The notes under the pieces: generated by a model
The model's input: only the letters and a program-made list of their open reading frames with translations
Told to the model about the DNA's origin: nothing
Databases searched by the model: none
Translations under genes and position numbers: made by a program
Assembly (NCBI RefSeq): GCF_002901845.1
Contig: NZ_PPQE01000030.1
Coordinates: forward strand, 92,386 to 156,385
Reading direction: 5' to 3'
From: Staphylococcus hominis subsp. hominis
Lineage (GTDB): Bacteria; Bacillota; Bacilli; Staphylococcales; Staphylococcaceae
Length of the DNA: 64,000 nucleotides
Part shown: positions 38,626 through 49,167 of the stretch, one piece after another
Layout of the letters: each line of letters starts with the position of its first letter
Numbering within the stretch: position 1 is the stretch's first letter

Positions 38626-39087
38626 TTATTTTACCTTAGCATTAAAATGCTTCACACGTTCATCTATAATATAAAGCACACTCAGAGCTTTTTCTATATC
38701 CTTACTAGATAAGTCTTTAACCATATCATTCACAATTTGACTTATAATTTCGTTATTTTCTTCCGTATATTGGCGCCCTTTCTCTGTTAAAACAATATAC
38801 TTTAAGCGTTGATCTATTTTATTGTTAGGCTTCTGTAATGCAACAAAGTCACTTTCTATTAATTTTTTTATACGACGACTTACTGCCGCTTTATTAACCC
38901 CTTGTTTTTCAGTAATTTCCGTTATAGATAAAGCTTGATGATGACTGAGTAATCGTAGTACATTCGATTGTTCAGTAGAAACACCATATTTTACTTGTTG
39001 ATCTTTTAAAAGTTTAGACGTTAATGTATTTGTCTCATCTATGAAATGTTTCATAAATTCAATATGATTTTTTGAGATTCTACTCAT
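38626..39087 (-). CDS. tcaR: TcaR, MarR-family regulator
   Basis: A 153-residue winged-helix MarR-type repressor (SITEITEKQGVNKAAVSRRIKKL is the DNA-binding helix-turn-helix; the wing follows near DQRLKYI). In S. aureus and S. epidermidis TcaR controls the ica biofilm operon and surface protein genes as well as neighbouring tca genes. It is first in the tcaRAB order, with 99 bases before tcaA. AAGGAG precedes the ATG. Confidence 0.92.
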   Translation of the reverse strand: MSRISKNHIEFMKHFIDETNTLTSKLLKDQQVKYGVSTEQSNVLRLLSHHQALSITEITEKQGVNKAAVSRRIKKLIESDFVALQKPNNKIDQRLKYIVLTEKGRQYTEENNEIISQIVNDMVKDLSSKDIEKALSVLYIIDERVKHFNAKVK

Positions 39088-39258
39088 TACAAATCTCCTT
39101 ACTTAAATAATTTCATATATTGTGCAGTTAATTTTTATACTCTGTTAAATAATATCAATAATTTTCCACGTTGAAAACAAATAGAAAAATATAATAGTTG
39201 CTAAATTGTGACCCTTTCATTACATTTAAATATATAAATAGATATGAGGTTATCAAAT

Positions 39259-40215
39259 ATGCTAGCAATCATTTTATTATTTATTGTTTTAATTATTATC
39301 CTAAGTGTTTTGTTTAATATAAGACACTTTATCTCTCTTTCTTTTTTTATTACAAGCGTGATATTATGTTTCACCATTAGTCTCATTAATATCATGACCA
39401 TGACCCTACCAACTGGATTGTTTATATTAATTATCATTTCTACCATCGGTTTGCTTGTCAAACATTCTCATCTATTCAAAATTAAAAAAGGAACCTGTTT
39501 CTTAAATAAAATGTTTCGTAGATTAATAAATGGTGTCTTATTTATTGGTATATTTATATATCTTAGTACAATACCATTACCTATTTTAAATGGCATGTTT
39601 TTATGGATTGCTTTAATTTTATTTAGTGCTTGTTACGCTTTCATTATATATTTAATTTTTTCTTCTGCATTTGAACGTGCTAAAACCCATAAACAATATG
39701 ATATGATTCTTATACTTGGCGCAGGTATATTCAATGAAACAGTCACTCCTATGCTAGCCTCTAGACTGGATAGAGCTTTAGAAATCTATAAAGTACAGTC
39801 GCATAATTGCAATATATTGGTAAGTGGTGGTCAAGGTCCTGACGAACCAATTTCAGAGGCCTTAGCAATGAAGAATTATCTCATTAAATGTGGTGTATCA
39901 TCTTCTTCAATATTGATGGAATCACAATCAAGCAGTACATATGAGAACTTTTTATATTCTAAATCTTTCATTAATACATCGTTTGAAAATGTCCCTAGTA
40001 TTTTATGCGTGACGAGTCAATTTCATATTTTAAGAGCCTTACGTTTTGCACAAAAGTTAAATATAAAAATAATAGGATTAGGAAGTTCAACGCCTTATCA
40101 TTTTCTAGATAAAGCGCTCTTACGAGATTTTCTTGCACTTATATATCAATATAAATTACTTTTGACTTTGTATTTAGTCGGAGTATTTATAGCGTCAATT
40201 TGGATATTACTTTAA
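39259..40215 (+). CDS. YdcF/DUF218 family membrane protein
   Basis: A 318-residue protein with about five N-terminal membrane helices (to residue ~140), a DUF218/ElyC-type domain (DMILILGAGIFNETVTPMLASRLDRAL; LVSGGQGPDEPISEALAM; ESQSSSTYENF) and a C-terminal helix. The family is linked to envelope biogenesis in other bacteria but its reaction is unknown. The second ATG is chosen because GAGG is nine bases before it; the first ATG, five codons upstream, has no ribosome site. Confidence 0.82.
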   Translation: MLAIILLFIVLIIILSVLFNIRHFISLSFFITSVILCFTISLINIMTMTLPTGLFILIIISTIGLLVKHSHLFKIKKGTCFLNKMFRRLINGVLFIGIFIYLSTIPLPILNGMFLWIALILFSACYAFIIYLIFSSAFERAKTHKQYDMILILGAGIFNETVTPMLASRLDRALEIYKVQSHNCNILVSGGQGPDEPISEALAMKNYLIKCGVSSSSILMESQSSSTYENFLYSKSFINTSFENVPSILCVTSQFHILRALRFAQKLNIKIIGLGSSTPYHFLDKALLRDFLALIYQYKLLLTLYLVGVFIASIWILL

Positions 40216-40221
40216 TATACA

Positions 40222-40259
40222 AAAAGTCTGGATCATTTTCTTATATGATCCAGACTTTT
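40222..40259. terminator. Bidirectional terminator between the YdcF-type gene and hrtA
   Basis: A 15-bp perfect stem AAAAGTCTGGATCAT and complement, 8-base loop. Confidence 0.92.
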
Positions 40260-40283
40260 CCATAGTATGAATACTATTCACTT

Positions 40284-40949
40284 TTAATTAAGTATTTTGC
40301 CGTCTTCTAATTTTACAACGCGATCAGCATAGTCAAATAATCGCTCGTCATGTGTAATCATAATACCTACCATCTGTTCAGATTTTATACGTTCCTTAAT
40401 CATCTCTACTACTTTCGTAGCACGACTTGCATCTAAACTTGCTGTTGGTTCATCTGCAAGAATGATTTTAGGATTATTTGTAAAGGCACGCATAATTGCT
40501 ACACGTTGCTTTTCTCCTCCTGATAACATATGTGGAAATGCATTCAAACGATCTTTGAGACCAATTTCTGTTAATAAATATTTAGCATTTGAAACGGCTT
40601 CTTTTTTATTTACTCCCGCTTCCTTAGCAATAACAGTGAGTTGTTCTTCAACCGTTAGATAAGGCACAAGATGTGACGCTTGAAAAATAAAACCAATATC
40701 ATTAAGTCTTAATTCTGTACTATTTTTATAATTTGAATATAAGTCATGACCTTCATATAATATCTTACCATCAGTAGGTGTTAACAACCCACCTAATATA
40801 TTTAATAATGTCGATTTACCTGAACCTGATGCACCATTTAAAATAATAAACTCTCCTGGTTGAACTTCTAAATTAATATCTTTTAATACTTTTGTCTTCG
40901 CTGAACCTTCTCCAAATGTTTTACTAATATGTTCGAGTTTTAATGTCAT
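40284..40949 (-). CDS. hrtA: HrtA, haem exporter ATPase
   Basis: A 221-residue ABC ATPase with Walker [10 protein letters not shown], signature LSGGEKQR and Walker [12 protein letters not shown]. With HrtB it relieves haem toxicity by removing haem from the membrane. The ATG overlaps the hrtB stop codon by one base and is preceded by GGAGG, so the pair is coupled. Transcription comes from the HssR-controlled promoter ahead of hrtB. Confidence 0.94.
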   Translation of the reverse strand: MTLKLEHISKTFGEGSAKTKVLKDINLEVQPGEFIILNGASGSGKSTLLNILGGLLTPTDGKILYEGHDLYSNYKNSTELRLNDIGFIFQASHLVPYLTVEEQLTVIAKEAGVNKKEAVSNAKYLLTEIGLKDRLNAFPHMLSGGEKQRVAIMRAFTNNPKIILADEPTASLDASRATKVVEMIKERIKSEQMVGIMITHDERLFDYADRVVKLEDGKILN

Positions 40950-42004
40950 TATTCCATACCTCCAATAGCATCAATTGGATCCACTTTTACTACTTTGATA
41001 AATGATAGTAAGGCACCGATAAATCCTACAATAAGAAAAATAACAATCATTAATAAAATTGTACCGTAACCTAAATAAAATGGCATCGTAACTGGCATAA
41101 TTAAACTTAATATTAAAATAAGTACTGTGGCTAAAATAACACCAACCATGGTAGTTAAAATAATCTCTATAATTAATGAGCTTAATAAATGTCTCGTTTT
41201 AATACCTACTGCTTTTAATATACCTATTTGTGAGATTTTTTGAATGGTCATAACATAAAAAAATGCACTTAATACAATTGCTGTAATCACGAACAAACTA
41301 ATGATCATTAAATTCAATGGCATTTGTTCTGCTTGGTAACTTGCAATGTTATCAGTCAATGTTTTTTCACTAACAGTTGTTACATTAGAAATATCATTAA
41401 TTCTATTTTTATCTTTTTTACTTAATTCTTTAACTGGGTAGAATGTAGAATAATTTTTATTAAGTGCTTTAAAATCTGAATGATTCATCATAACCATTGA
41501 GCTATGAGAATACATTGTATCTTCAATAATACCACTTACTTTATAAGCTTCTTTATGACCTTTAAACTTAATCATATCTCCTTTTTTTACATCTTGTCCC
41601 GTTAATTTATCATTTATTGCAACTTCATATGAATGATTAGGATAGCGACCTTCTTTTAAAGAGGGACGATCTTCTTTAGAAGTAGAGAACGTAAGAATAT
41701 CTTGATCTTGTTGTTTTAATTTTAATGTTTGTGGTCCAAGATGTGTTGCTTGTTGATTTATAATATCTTCTATCTTATTTTGTTGATTTGAATCAAGTTG
41801 TGATTTTTCAATTTTAGGTTCTTTCATTTTTTCAATAATATATGTTTGTGCATTTTGATTATTTAAAAATGACACATTTTCTCTCGCTAAACCTTGAGCT
41901 AAACCATTAATAAATAATACCATACTCCCTAGTAAGAAGATGATTAGCATAATTAATATATATCGAAACTTATAAAATTTTATTTCTTTCCAAGCTAAAT
42001 TCAT
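40949..42004 (-). CDS. hrtB: HrtB, haem exporter permease
   Basis: A 351-residue MacB/FtsX-type permease: one N-terminal helix (about 12-32), a large extracytoplasmic domain, then three helices (about 230-255, 275-305, 315-340). In S. aureus HrtBA the haem-binding residues lie at the membrane interface of this subunit. GGGAGG precedes the ATG. It is the first gene of the hrtBA operon and divergent from hssRS. Confidence 0.93.
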   Translation of the reverse strand: MNLAWKEIKFYKFRYILIMLIIFLLGSMVLFINGLAQGLARENVSFLNNQNAQTYIIEKMKEPKIEKSQLDSNQQNKIEDIINQQATHLGPQTLKLKQQDQDILTFSTSKEDRPSLKEGRYPNHSYEVAINDKLTGQDVKKGDMIKFKGHKEAYKVSGIIEDTMYSHSSMVMMNHSDFKALNKNYSTFYPVKELSKKDKNRINDISNVTTVSEKTLTDNIASYQAEQMPLNLMIISLFVITAIVLSAFFYVMTIQKISQIGILKAVGIKTRHLLSSLIIEIILTTMVGVILATVLILILSLIMPVTMPFYLGYGTILLMIVIFLIVGFIGALLSFIKVVKVDPIDAIGGME

Positions 42005-42036
42005 TTCTTTTTCCTCCCTATTTATCTTTATTAAAC

Positions 42037-42069
42037 AGTATAGAGAGTAAATATGAACTGAATATGAAC
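42037..42069 (-). promoter_or_regulatory. HssR-controlled hrtBA promoter with intact direct repeat
   Basis: On the minus strand GTTCATATT-N2-GTTCATATT (42050-42069) is identical to the HssR direct repeat described for the S. aureus hrt promoter. A TATACT -10 (42037-42042) follows. The -35 region is poor, as expected for an activated promoter. Confidence 0.9.
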
Positions 42070-42133
42070 AACAAAGAAAATTGTCTTAGATTTTAAAGAT
42101 TCGTATAATAATTAGAAAAGGAGCGAAAAGTAA

Positions 42134-42808
42134 ATGATAAAATGTTTAATTGTAGATGATGATCCAAAACTCTTGCATTACGTTTCTAAACATTTAGAAG
42201 CGGATCATATAAAAACCGTGACACATTCGAGTGGAGAACAAGCATTAAAATATCTTAATCATCATCGCGTGGATATCGCAGTTGTAGATATTATGATGAC
42301 AGGTATGGATGGATTTGAATTATGTCAATTATTAAAAGATCGCTATCAATTACCAGTTATTATGCTAACAGCACGAGATGCATTAAGTGATAAAGAACGT
42401 GCATTTGTCAGTGGCACAGATGACTATGTAACTAAACCTTTTGAAATTAAGGAATTATTATTTAGAATTCGTGCCGTTTTGCGTCGTTATCAAATTAATA
42501 CGCAAAATAAGATTGAAATAGGAAATGTCATTTTAAATGATGAATTTATGGAGGTGAGTGTAGCATCTAAAAAAATGAATCTTCCTACTAAAGAATTCCA
42601 ACTCCTATTTTTATTATGCACTCATCCAAGACAAATTTACACAAGAGAGTCTATTATTGAAAAAATTTGGGGTTTCGATTATACAGGCGATGAAAGAACA
42701 GTAGACGTTCATATTAAGCGTTTAAGAACACGGTTAAAAAAATTAGAGGCAACTATTGAAATTCAAACAGTAAGAGGCCAGGGATACAAGGTGAATAAAG
42801 ATGTTTAA
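42134..42808 (+). CDS. hssR: HssR, haem-sensing response regulator
   Basis: A 224-residue OmpR/PhoB-type regulator. The receiver domain has the acidic pocket D8-D10, the phospho-acceptor D52 (VVDIMM) and the switch lysine in YVTKPF. The C-terminal winged helix (about 125-222) binds DNA. It activates hrtBA when HssS senses haem. GGAGCG precedes the ATG. It overlaps hssS by eight bases. Confidence 0.95.
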   Translation: MIKCLIVDDDPKLLHYVSKHLEADHIKTVTHSSGEQALKYLNHHRVDIAVVDIMMTGMDGFELCQLLKDRYQLPVIMLTARDALSDKERAFVSGTDDYVTKPFEIKELLFRIRAVLRRYQINTQNKIEIGNVILNDEFMEVSVASKKMNLPTKEFQLLFLLCTHPRQIYTRESIIEKIWGFDYTGDERTVDVHIKRLRTRLKKLEATIEIQTVRGQGYKVNKDV

Positions 42809-44174
42809 AACACTATATAGTCGCATTGCAATTTATACTATTACTGTGATTATTTTTAGTGCATTAGTTAGTTTTTTCATTGCAAATATACATTATCATT
42901 TCAATCTCAAAGAAAATAATGACACTAAAATTATGCGTACGTTAAAAGAAGCTCGTACTTATGAACATCAACTTCCTTCAAAATACGTAAAATCTTATTT
43001 TCAACATTTAGGACAAATGAATTATCAAATCGTTACCGTCGATAAACAAGGACAAAAAACATTTTATGGTGAACCTTTTAGAAAAGATACACTGTCCTCA
43101 TCATCTATTAACCAAGTTATGCGTGGTCATGATTATCACGGTATAAAAAACAAACCTTTTGAATTATTCGTGACAGGTTTCTTTGATAATGAAACTGATA
43201 ACACTGTGGGCATAAGATTTTATGAAGACCATGAACCTATAGCAGTATTTATGCGACCAGATATAGGTAAAACATTCGGCGAGTTTAGAATATTTTTATT
43301 GGTATTACTTATTTTCTTATTGCTGATATCTATTTCACTTGTTATTGCTTCAACATACTCAATCATTAAACCTATTAAAAAGTTAAAAATGGCGACCGAA
43401 CAATTAATGAATGGGAATTTTGAAACACCCATTTCTCATACCCGTCATGATGAAATTGGAACTTTACAGTTTCGTTTTGATACCATGCGTCAGTCATTAA
43501 AACAATTAGATGACATGCGTCAACATTTTGTTCAAAATGTTTCACATGAAATTAAAACACCTCTTACACATATTGAAAGACTATTAACTGAATTACAATT
43601 TGCGCATTCAGAAGATGAACGTCATAGCTTAATCAATGATATTCATTTAGAAATTACACGTCTTAGTAACTTAATAAAAGAACTACTATTACTATCTGAA
43701 TTAGATAATGCGAATCACTTATCTGTTGACGATAATTTAGAATTATCTTCACTCATTACTGATATCATTCGACATGAACAATACACGATTGATGATAAAT
43801 CATTGATGTTATTATCTGATATGCATAAAATATATTTTCAGGGAAATCGTCGCCTTTTACATCAAGCATTTTCGAATCTAATTCAAAATGCTATTAAATA
43901 TTCAGATATAAATGGCATTATCGATATTACTTTGAATCAAGAAAATAATCATATTATTTTTGCGGTCACAAATGAAGGACAAACTATTTCTAAACAAGCG
44001 ATACCACATCTATTTGATCGTTTTTATAAACTCAATGCTAGTGATAATAGTAATGGTTTAGGACTAGCAATTACTAAGTCCATCATTGATTTACATCACG
44101 GTAAAATATGTGTATCTAGTGATTCTAAAAATGGCACGACATTTAAAATTCTATTTCCGCATATCCTATTTTAA
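42801..44174 (+). CDS. hssS: HssS, haem-sensing histidine kinase
   Basis: A 457-residue membrane kinase. Two helices (about 8-30 and 163-188) enclose an extracellular sensor domain; a HAMP region (about 186-238) precedes the HisKA domain with H249 in NVSHEIKTP, then the HATPase_c domain with N box ([15 protein letters not shown]) and G box (GLGLAIT). H249 is the same number as in S. aureus. It overlaps hssR, so the two are translated together. Confidence 0.95.
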   Translation: MFKTLYSRIAIYTITVIIFSALVSFFIANIHYHFNLKENNDTKIMRTLKEARTYEHQLPSKYVKSYFQHLGQMNYQIVTVDKQGQKTFYGEPFRKDTLSSSSINQVMRGHDYHGIKNKPFELFVTGFFDNETDNTVGIRFYEDHEPIAVFMRPDIGKTFGEFRIFLLVLLIFLLLISISLVIASTYSIIKPIKKLKMATEQLMNGNFETPISHTRHDEIGTLQFRFDTMRQSLKQLDDMRQHFVQNVSHEIKTPLTHIERLLTELQFAHSEDERHSLINDIHLEITRLSNLIKELLLLSELDNANHLSVDDNLELSSLITDIIRHEQYTIDDKSLMLLSDMHKIYFQGNRRLLHQAFSNLIQNAIKYSDINGIIDITLNQENNHIIFAVTNEGQTISKQAIPHLFDRFYKLNASDNSNGLGLAITKSIIDLHHGKICVSSDSKNGTTFKILFPHILF

Positions 44175-44177
44175 CTT

Positions 44178-44227
44178 AATCGAAAAAACAGGCAGTGTTA
44201 AAAATGACACTACCTGTTTTTTCGATT
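44178..44227. terminator. Bidirectional terminator between hssS and mqo
   Basis: A 21-base stem with one mismatch (starting AATCGAAAAAACAGG) and an 8-base loop. It overlaps the last codon of mqo. Confidence 0.9.
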
Positions 44228-45704
44228 ATTTCACATTTAAATATTTTCTTACTTCTTTATTTACTGCGTTATAAACTTCTTCGTGCTCATTAAGTTTAAG
44301 TCCGTATGATGGAATCATCTCTTTAATTTTTGGAATCCAAGCATCAAATTCATTTTTGTAACAGCGTTTTAATACATCTAGCATGATATCGACAGCTGTT
44401 GAAGCTCCTGGAGAAGCACCTAATAATGCTGCAAGTGATCCATCATTAGAAGTAATGACCTCTGTACCAAATTGTAAATTTCCTTTACTATCTTCTGTAT
44501 CTTTAATCACTTGAACACGTTGTCCAGCAATAACAACTTCCCAATCTTCGTCTCTAGCATTCGGTAAAAAGATTCTTAAATCATTCATTCGATCTTTATG
44601 ACTAAGCATTAATTGAGAAACTAAGTATTTAGTTAAATTAAACTCTTTAACTCCTGCTGTTAACATCGTCACAATATTATTCGGTTTAACAGAACGAATT
44701 AAATCTAAATTGGATCCTGTTTTCAAAAATTTAGGTGAGAAGCCTGCAAACGGTCCAAATAATAGAGATCGTTCTCCATTTACAAATCGTGTATCTAAAT
44801 GTGGTACAGACATCGGCGGTGCTCCAACATCTGCTTTACCATATACTTTTGCATAATGACGTTCAATAACGTCTTTGTTTTTACAACGTAAGAAAAGACC
44901 ACTTACTGGGAAACCACCTACATGTTTAGACTGCTTAATTCCAGTTTTTTGTAGAAGTGGAAGACTTGCTCCTCCAGCACCAATGAACACAAACTCAGAT
45001 TCAAACGTGTGAATTGTATTAGACTTCAAATCTTTGACAGTCACTTTCCAATAACCATTATTTAATCTTTCAATATTTTGAACTTCTTGATGATACGTAA
45101 CATCTACTTTATGTTCTTTTAAATTAGAAATTAATTTTTTAGTGAGTGCTCCAAAGTTTACATCTGTACCAGTTTCATCCCGAGATAATGCAATAGGAAC
45201 GGGTGATGTTCTACCTTCTACCATTAACGGCACCCATTCAACAATTTTATCTCGATCTTCTGTGATTTCCATTTTTTGAAATAAAATATTTTCTTTTAAA
45301 GCTTTTACACGTTTTTTCAAAAAGTCTATGTTTAAAATACCTTTAACAAAGCTCATATGTGGCACAGATTGAATAAAATTACCTGGATGTTCTAGTTGAC
45401 CCGTTCTAACTAGATAAGCCCAAAATTGTTTAGATACTTGGAACTGTTCATTAATTTTAATTGCTTTTGTTACATCAATACTGCCATCTTTATTTTCTTT
45501 TGTATAATTCAATTCACATAGAGCTGAATGTCCTGTTCCAGCATTATTCCATACATTAGAACTCTCCTCACCTGATTGTTCCAATTTTTCGAAAATTTTA
45601 ATTTCCTTTTCTGGAGATAAGTCTTTTAGTAATGTTCCTAATGTTGCGCTCATTATTCCGCCACCGATTAAGATGACATCTGTTTTGCTATGTTCTATAC
45701 TCAT
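44226..45704 (-). CDS. mqo: Malate:quinone oxidoreductase
   Basis: A 492-residue FAD-dependent peripheral membrane enzyme that oxidises malate to oxaloacetate and passes electrons to menaquinone. The N-terminal dinucleotide motif is [44 protein letters not shown] and [15 protein letters not shown] are family signatures. Staphylococci have two mqo-like genes; neighbourhood fits S. aureus mqo1. GGGGGAC precedes the ATG. A cre-like site 63 bases upstream suggests glucose repression. Confidence 0.93.
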   Translation of the reverse strand: MSIEHSKTDVILIGGGIMSATLGTLLKDLSPEKEIKIFEKLEQSGEESSNVWNNAGTGHSALCELNYTKENKDGSIDVTKAIKINEQFQVSKQFWAYLVRTGQLEHPGNFIQSVPHMSFVKGILNIDFLKKRVKALKENILFQKMEITEDRDKIVEWVPLMVEGRTSPVPIALSRDETGTDVNFGALTKKLISNLKEHKVDVTYHQEVQNIERLNNGYWKVTVKDLKSNTIHTFESEFVFIGAGGASLPLLQKTGIKQSKHVGGFPVSGLFLRCKNKDVIERHYAKVYGKADVGAPPMSVPHLDTRFVNGERSLLFGPFAGFSPKFLKTGSNLDLIRSVKPNNIVTMLTAGVKEFNLTKYLVSQLMLSHKDRMNDLRIFLPNARDEDWEVVIAGQRVQVIKDTEDSKGNLQFGTEVITSNDGSLAALLGASPGASTAVDIMLDVLKRCYKNEFDAWIPKIKEMIPSYGLKLNEHEEVYNAVNKEVRKYLNVK

Positions 45705-45766
45705 AACAACCCAGTCCCCCTTTTATAATCACATCTTCAGTCGAAATAAACACGACCATTTTTAAT

Positions 45767-45780
45767 TTAAAACGCTTTCT
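45767..45780 (-). promoter_or_regulatory. cre-like site upstream of mqo
   Basis: TTAAAACGCTTTCT matches the CcpA consensus with one mismatch. The 311-base interval it lies in, between mqo and the divergent glycosyltransferase gene, is otherwise AT-rich and shows no other clear signal. Confidence 0.6.
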
Positions 45781-46015
45781 TTTATCGATAAAAAAATAAA
45801 TATTAATTTGACGTTAAAAGCATAAATAAAATTATAATTACTATAGTAATTATATACATAATTTCTCTTTGAAAAAAGTATTTACACGAATTATCACATT
45901 ATTTTATCTCTATTTTCAAAAATATTTTAATTTTATTATAAAGCTTACAATATTTATACAGTTGGTTTATTACATGCTATAATTTTTATAATATTATTAA
46001 TAACGAGGTACAATC

Positions 46016-47161
46016 ATGAAATCATTTACTTTTTTAATGCATAATATATACGCCTTAGGTGGCACAGTTAAAGCAATGACTGAACTAGCAAATACCTTAG
46101 CGGACAAAGGTCATAACGTTGAAATTATCTCTATTTTTAGAGCTAAAGATATGCCTTACTTCAAACTTAATTCTTCTATTAAAATAAAGTCCTTAGTTGA
46201 TTATAGATTAAAACCACAAAATGTGATTTCTATCTTTATGAATCGATTGAATAAATACACTCCTTTATTAAAGCCTATCTACCTTTCAAAACATGAGCCT
46301 GGTTTAAATCAATTCTCCAAGTATATTGAACATAAACTGATACGTGCAATTAATGATATAGATACCGATGTACTCATAGGTACAAGAGCAAGTTTTAATA
46401 TATTTATTTCTAAATATTATCATGGACATGCAATGACAATAGGTATGGAACATATGAATTTAAATGCCTATCCCAAAGCGTATCGACAAGAAATATTAGA
46501 TGCTTATCAACATCTAGACGCGCTAACCACTTTAACTCATACTGATAAAAACCATTATGAATCATTCATTGAAACACCTGTATATGTCGTTCCTAATATT
46601 ATTCGAACTAAAAAATTAAATCTACCTAAAAAAAATATTATTTTAAGTGCCGGACGTCTAGAATATGAAAAAGGTTATGATATTTTAATCGAAAGTGTCC
46701 AACTCATTAAAGATACGCTTAGACAGAAAAACTATAAAATCGAGATTTATGGTGAAGGTCAAGAACATCAAAATTTACAAGAAACTATTAATCATTACCA
46801 GCTTAATGACTTAATAACCATACATCCAGCCACTCAACACCTTAATGAAAAATTGGCACAAAGCCGAATGACTGTCGTTCCTTCACGAAATGAAGGGTTT
46901 GGAATGGTCATATTAGAAGCAATGGCTCAAGACAATATTGTTATTAGTTTTAAAGATACACTTGGACCTTCACAACTGATTCAACATAATAAAAATGGTT
47001 ATTTAGCAGACTATGCGAATGCACAATCATTAGCAAAATATATTAATCTTGCTATTCAAAAGAGAACGCATTCAGAAAATATGATTAAATCGAGTCATCA
47101 AACTCTTGAACATTATTCTCCAGATAAAATTTACGATTATTTTTATTCTATTTTCAAATAA
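46016..47161 (+). CDS. Glycosyltransferase family 4
   Basis: A 381-residue GT-B glycosyltransferase. The N-terminal domain starts with HNIYALGGTVKAMTELA; the C-terminal donor-binding domain has GRLEYEKGYDILIES, EIYGEGQEHQNL and the retaining-enzyme motif EGFGMVILEAMA. It resembles teichoic-acid glycosyltransferases (TagE/TarM class), but the acceptor cannot be read from sequence. Together with the CDP-glycerol-type transferase 2 kb downstream it may decorate or build a glycerol-phosphate polymer. CGAGGT precedes the ATG. Confidence 0.82.
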   Translation: MKSFTFLMHNIYALGGTVKAMTELANTLADKGHNVEIISIFRAKDMPYFKLNSSIKIKSLVDYRLKPQNVISIFMNRLNKYTPLLKPIYLSKHEPGLNQFSKYIEHKLIRAINDIDTDVLIGTRASFNIFISKYYHGHAMTIGMEHMNLNAYPKAYRQEILDAYQHLDALTTLTHTDKNHYESFIETPVYVVPNIIRTKKLNLPKKNIILSAGRLEYEKGYDILIESVQLIKDTLRQKNYKIEIYGEGQEHQNLQETINHYQLNDLITIHPATQHLNEKLAQSRMTVVPSRNEGFGMVILEAMAQDNIVISFKDTLGPSQLIQHNKNGYLADYANAQSLAKYINLAIQKRTHSENMIKSSHQTLEHYSPDKIYDYFYSIFK

Positions 47162-47202
47162 AAAAGGATTGCAATCGGAATTCTCCGAGTTGCAATCCTT
47201 TT
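47162..47202. terminator. Bidirectional terminator between the glycosyltransferase gene and lldP
   Basis: A 13-bp stem AAAAGGATTGCAA / TTGCAATCCTTTT, extended by an inner TCGGA / TCCGA pairing. Confidence 0.92.
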
Positions 47203-47210
47203 AATGATAT

Positions 47211-48812
47211 CTACATAAATATAGATAAGATAAATGTCCAAATACAGATAAAGATAAGTAGTCCAATACTATATTTCAGAGTCATTTTAAGTAATTCTGA
47301 TTCTTTACCCACTTGTTTTACAGCTGCTGTTGCAATTGCAATAGATTGTGGTGAAATCAATTTAGCTGCAACCCCACCAACAGTATTAGCTGCAACAAGT
47401 AATGGTGCACTTGTACCAATTTGTTGTGCTACAGAAGCTTGGATTGGTGCAAATAATGAGTTGTTGTTTACTACTGAACCTGTCATAAACACACCGATCC
47501 ATCCTAAGATTGGAGATAAGATTGGGAACACGCCGCCTGCTTTTGCGATACCTTGACCCATTGCAGCACTTAAACCACCATATGTAGTGATTTTAGAAAT
47601 TGCTAAGATGAAGCAAATTGTTAAAATTGGTAACCATAGTTCTTTGAATGCTTCAACAAATAAACGTCCTGCATCACCAAAGCTAACTTTTTTAGACATT
47701 AAAACTGTAATAATAATTGTTAGTAAAATGGCAGTACCAGTTTGACCAATAAAGTTAAAAGTTAACATAATTGGTTTGTGTGTAACATCACTGTATGTGC
47801 CTGGTAAATTGAAATTAAATACTAATGCTGATAAAGGACCATTTGGTGCAAATAAGTTTTTGAAGAATGTTGCACTCCAAATCATTACAATTACAGTTAA
47901 GATAATGAATGGGCTCCATGCATATAAAATTTCTTTACCACTATGTGGAGTAACTGCTTCTGGTTTAACATCTTTTTGTATTCTAAAAATATTTTTAGGT
48001 TGGAATTTTTTAGAGAATACTGCTAACACACCCATAGTCACTAATGGTGGAATGATGTCAGCTAATTCTGGACCAACAAATACTGTAATTAAGCCTTGTA
48101 ATACTGTATAAGTAATTGAAGCTACTAAAATTTGTGGTAATGTTTCCTTAATACCTTTAAAACCATCAATAATAAAGATTAATAAGAATGGAATAATAAA
48201 GTTAATAATTGCTAAAGTAAGTGTAGACACTTGAGACACGCTCATTGCTTCAACATGTCCTGGTAAATGAAGTGTATTCACAATACCAACTGGAATACCA
48301 ATTGCACCGAATGCACCTGAAGCAGCGTTGGCAATTAAACATAACATTGCTGCTTGTAAAGGTTTAAAACCTAGTTGTGCAAGTAATAATGCACAAATTG
48401 CAATTGGCACACCGAAACCTGCAGCACCTTCTAAGAAGCCATTAAAAGCAAAACCAATTAATAATAATTGAATACGTTGGTCTTGTGAAATGCTCATAAT
48501 GCTATCTTGAATTGTACTAAATTGACCAGATTCTTGAGTCGTTTTATATAATAAAACGGCCATAATAACGATATAACCAATTGGGATAATACCTTGATAG
48601 AATCCTTCTATTACACCACCTGTAGCAATACCACCAGGTAATTTAAAGAATGGCAATGCAATAAGTAAAGTAACTACTAAAGTAGTGATTGCTGCATAAA
48701 TCCCTTTCATTTTAAACACAGTTAAACATAACAAGAATAAAATGATTGGAATTGCTGCAATTAAACTAGATAACGCTAAGTTACCAAAAGGGTTAAAAGA
48801 ATGTACTAACAT
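47211..48812 (-). CDS. lldP: L-lactate permease
   Basis: A 533-residue LctP-family lactate:proton symporter with about 13 membrane helices. Motifs GFLEGAAGFGVPIAICALLLAQLGF and GSVVNNNSLFAPIQASVAQQIG are typical. It moves lactate across the cytoplasmic membrane, relevant to fermentation and lactate reuse. AAGGAAAG precedes the start. A perfect Rex operator 150 bases upstream links expression to NADH level. Confidence 0.94.
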   Translation of the reverse strand: MLVHSFNPFGNLALSSLIAAIPIILFLLCLTVFKMKGIYAAITTLVVTLLIALPFFKLPGGIATGGVIEGFYQGIIPIGYIVIMAVLLYKTTQESGQFSTIQDSIMSISQDQRIQLLLIGFAFNGFLEGAAGFGVPIAICALLLAQLGFKPLQAAMLCLIANAASGAFGAIGIPVGIVNTLHLPGHVEAMSVSQVSTLTLAIINFIIPFLLIFIIDGFKGIKETLPQILVASITYTVLQGLITVFVGPELADIIPPLVTMGVLAVFSKKFQPKNIFRIQKDVKPEAVTPHSGKEILYAWSPFIILTVIVMIWSATFFKNLFAPNGPLSALVFNFNLPGTYSDVTHKPIMLTFNFIGQTGTAILLTIIITVLMSKKVSFGDAGRLFVEAFKELWLPILTICFILAISKITTYGGLSAAMGQGIAKAGGVFPILSPILGWIGVFMTGSVVNNNSLFAPIQASVAQQIGTSAPLLVAANTVGGVAAKLISPQSIAIATAAVKQVGKESELLKMTLKYSIGLLIFICIWTFILSIFM

Positions 48813-48961
48813 AGTTTAAACGCTTCTTTCCTTAATATTTTATTATATTGATGAATTATCTAGCTAAACAACTAAAAATTCACTTTTCTAATTTTAACAG
48901 GTATTCACAAAAATTAACATATTGTAATCAAGTTAAAATTAGTATATTACACTTTTTATTT

Positions 48962-48979
48962 TTGTGAATATTTTCACAA
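48962..48979 (-). promoter_or_regulatory. Rex operator upstream of lldP
   Basis: TTGTGAATATTTTCACAA fits the Rex consensus TTGTGAAW4TTCACAA exactly. It lies in the 355-base gap between lldP and the divergent CDP-glycerol transferase gene. A half site (TTCACAAAAATT, from 48904) lies 60 bases nearer lldP. Repression would be relieved at high NADH, i.e. in fermentation. Confidence 0.9.
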
Positions 48980-49167
48980 AAATAATATAACATTTCTTAT
49001 CACAATTGACAATACTGTAAAAATAATTTATGTCAACAATAGTAGTAAGATCTATTTGAATTTTCATAAACATATGATTTTATATTATCATTCATGTAAA
49101 TATGAATTTTTTAAAAGTGCATGGTAAAATAAAAATATGAAATTTAGGAGTTAAAGGATAATGCATA

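Noticed and set aside
39201..39461. Minus-strand frame opposite the start of the YdcF-type gene
   Set aside because: Complement of membrane-helix codons of the real gene; no start signals.
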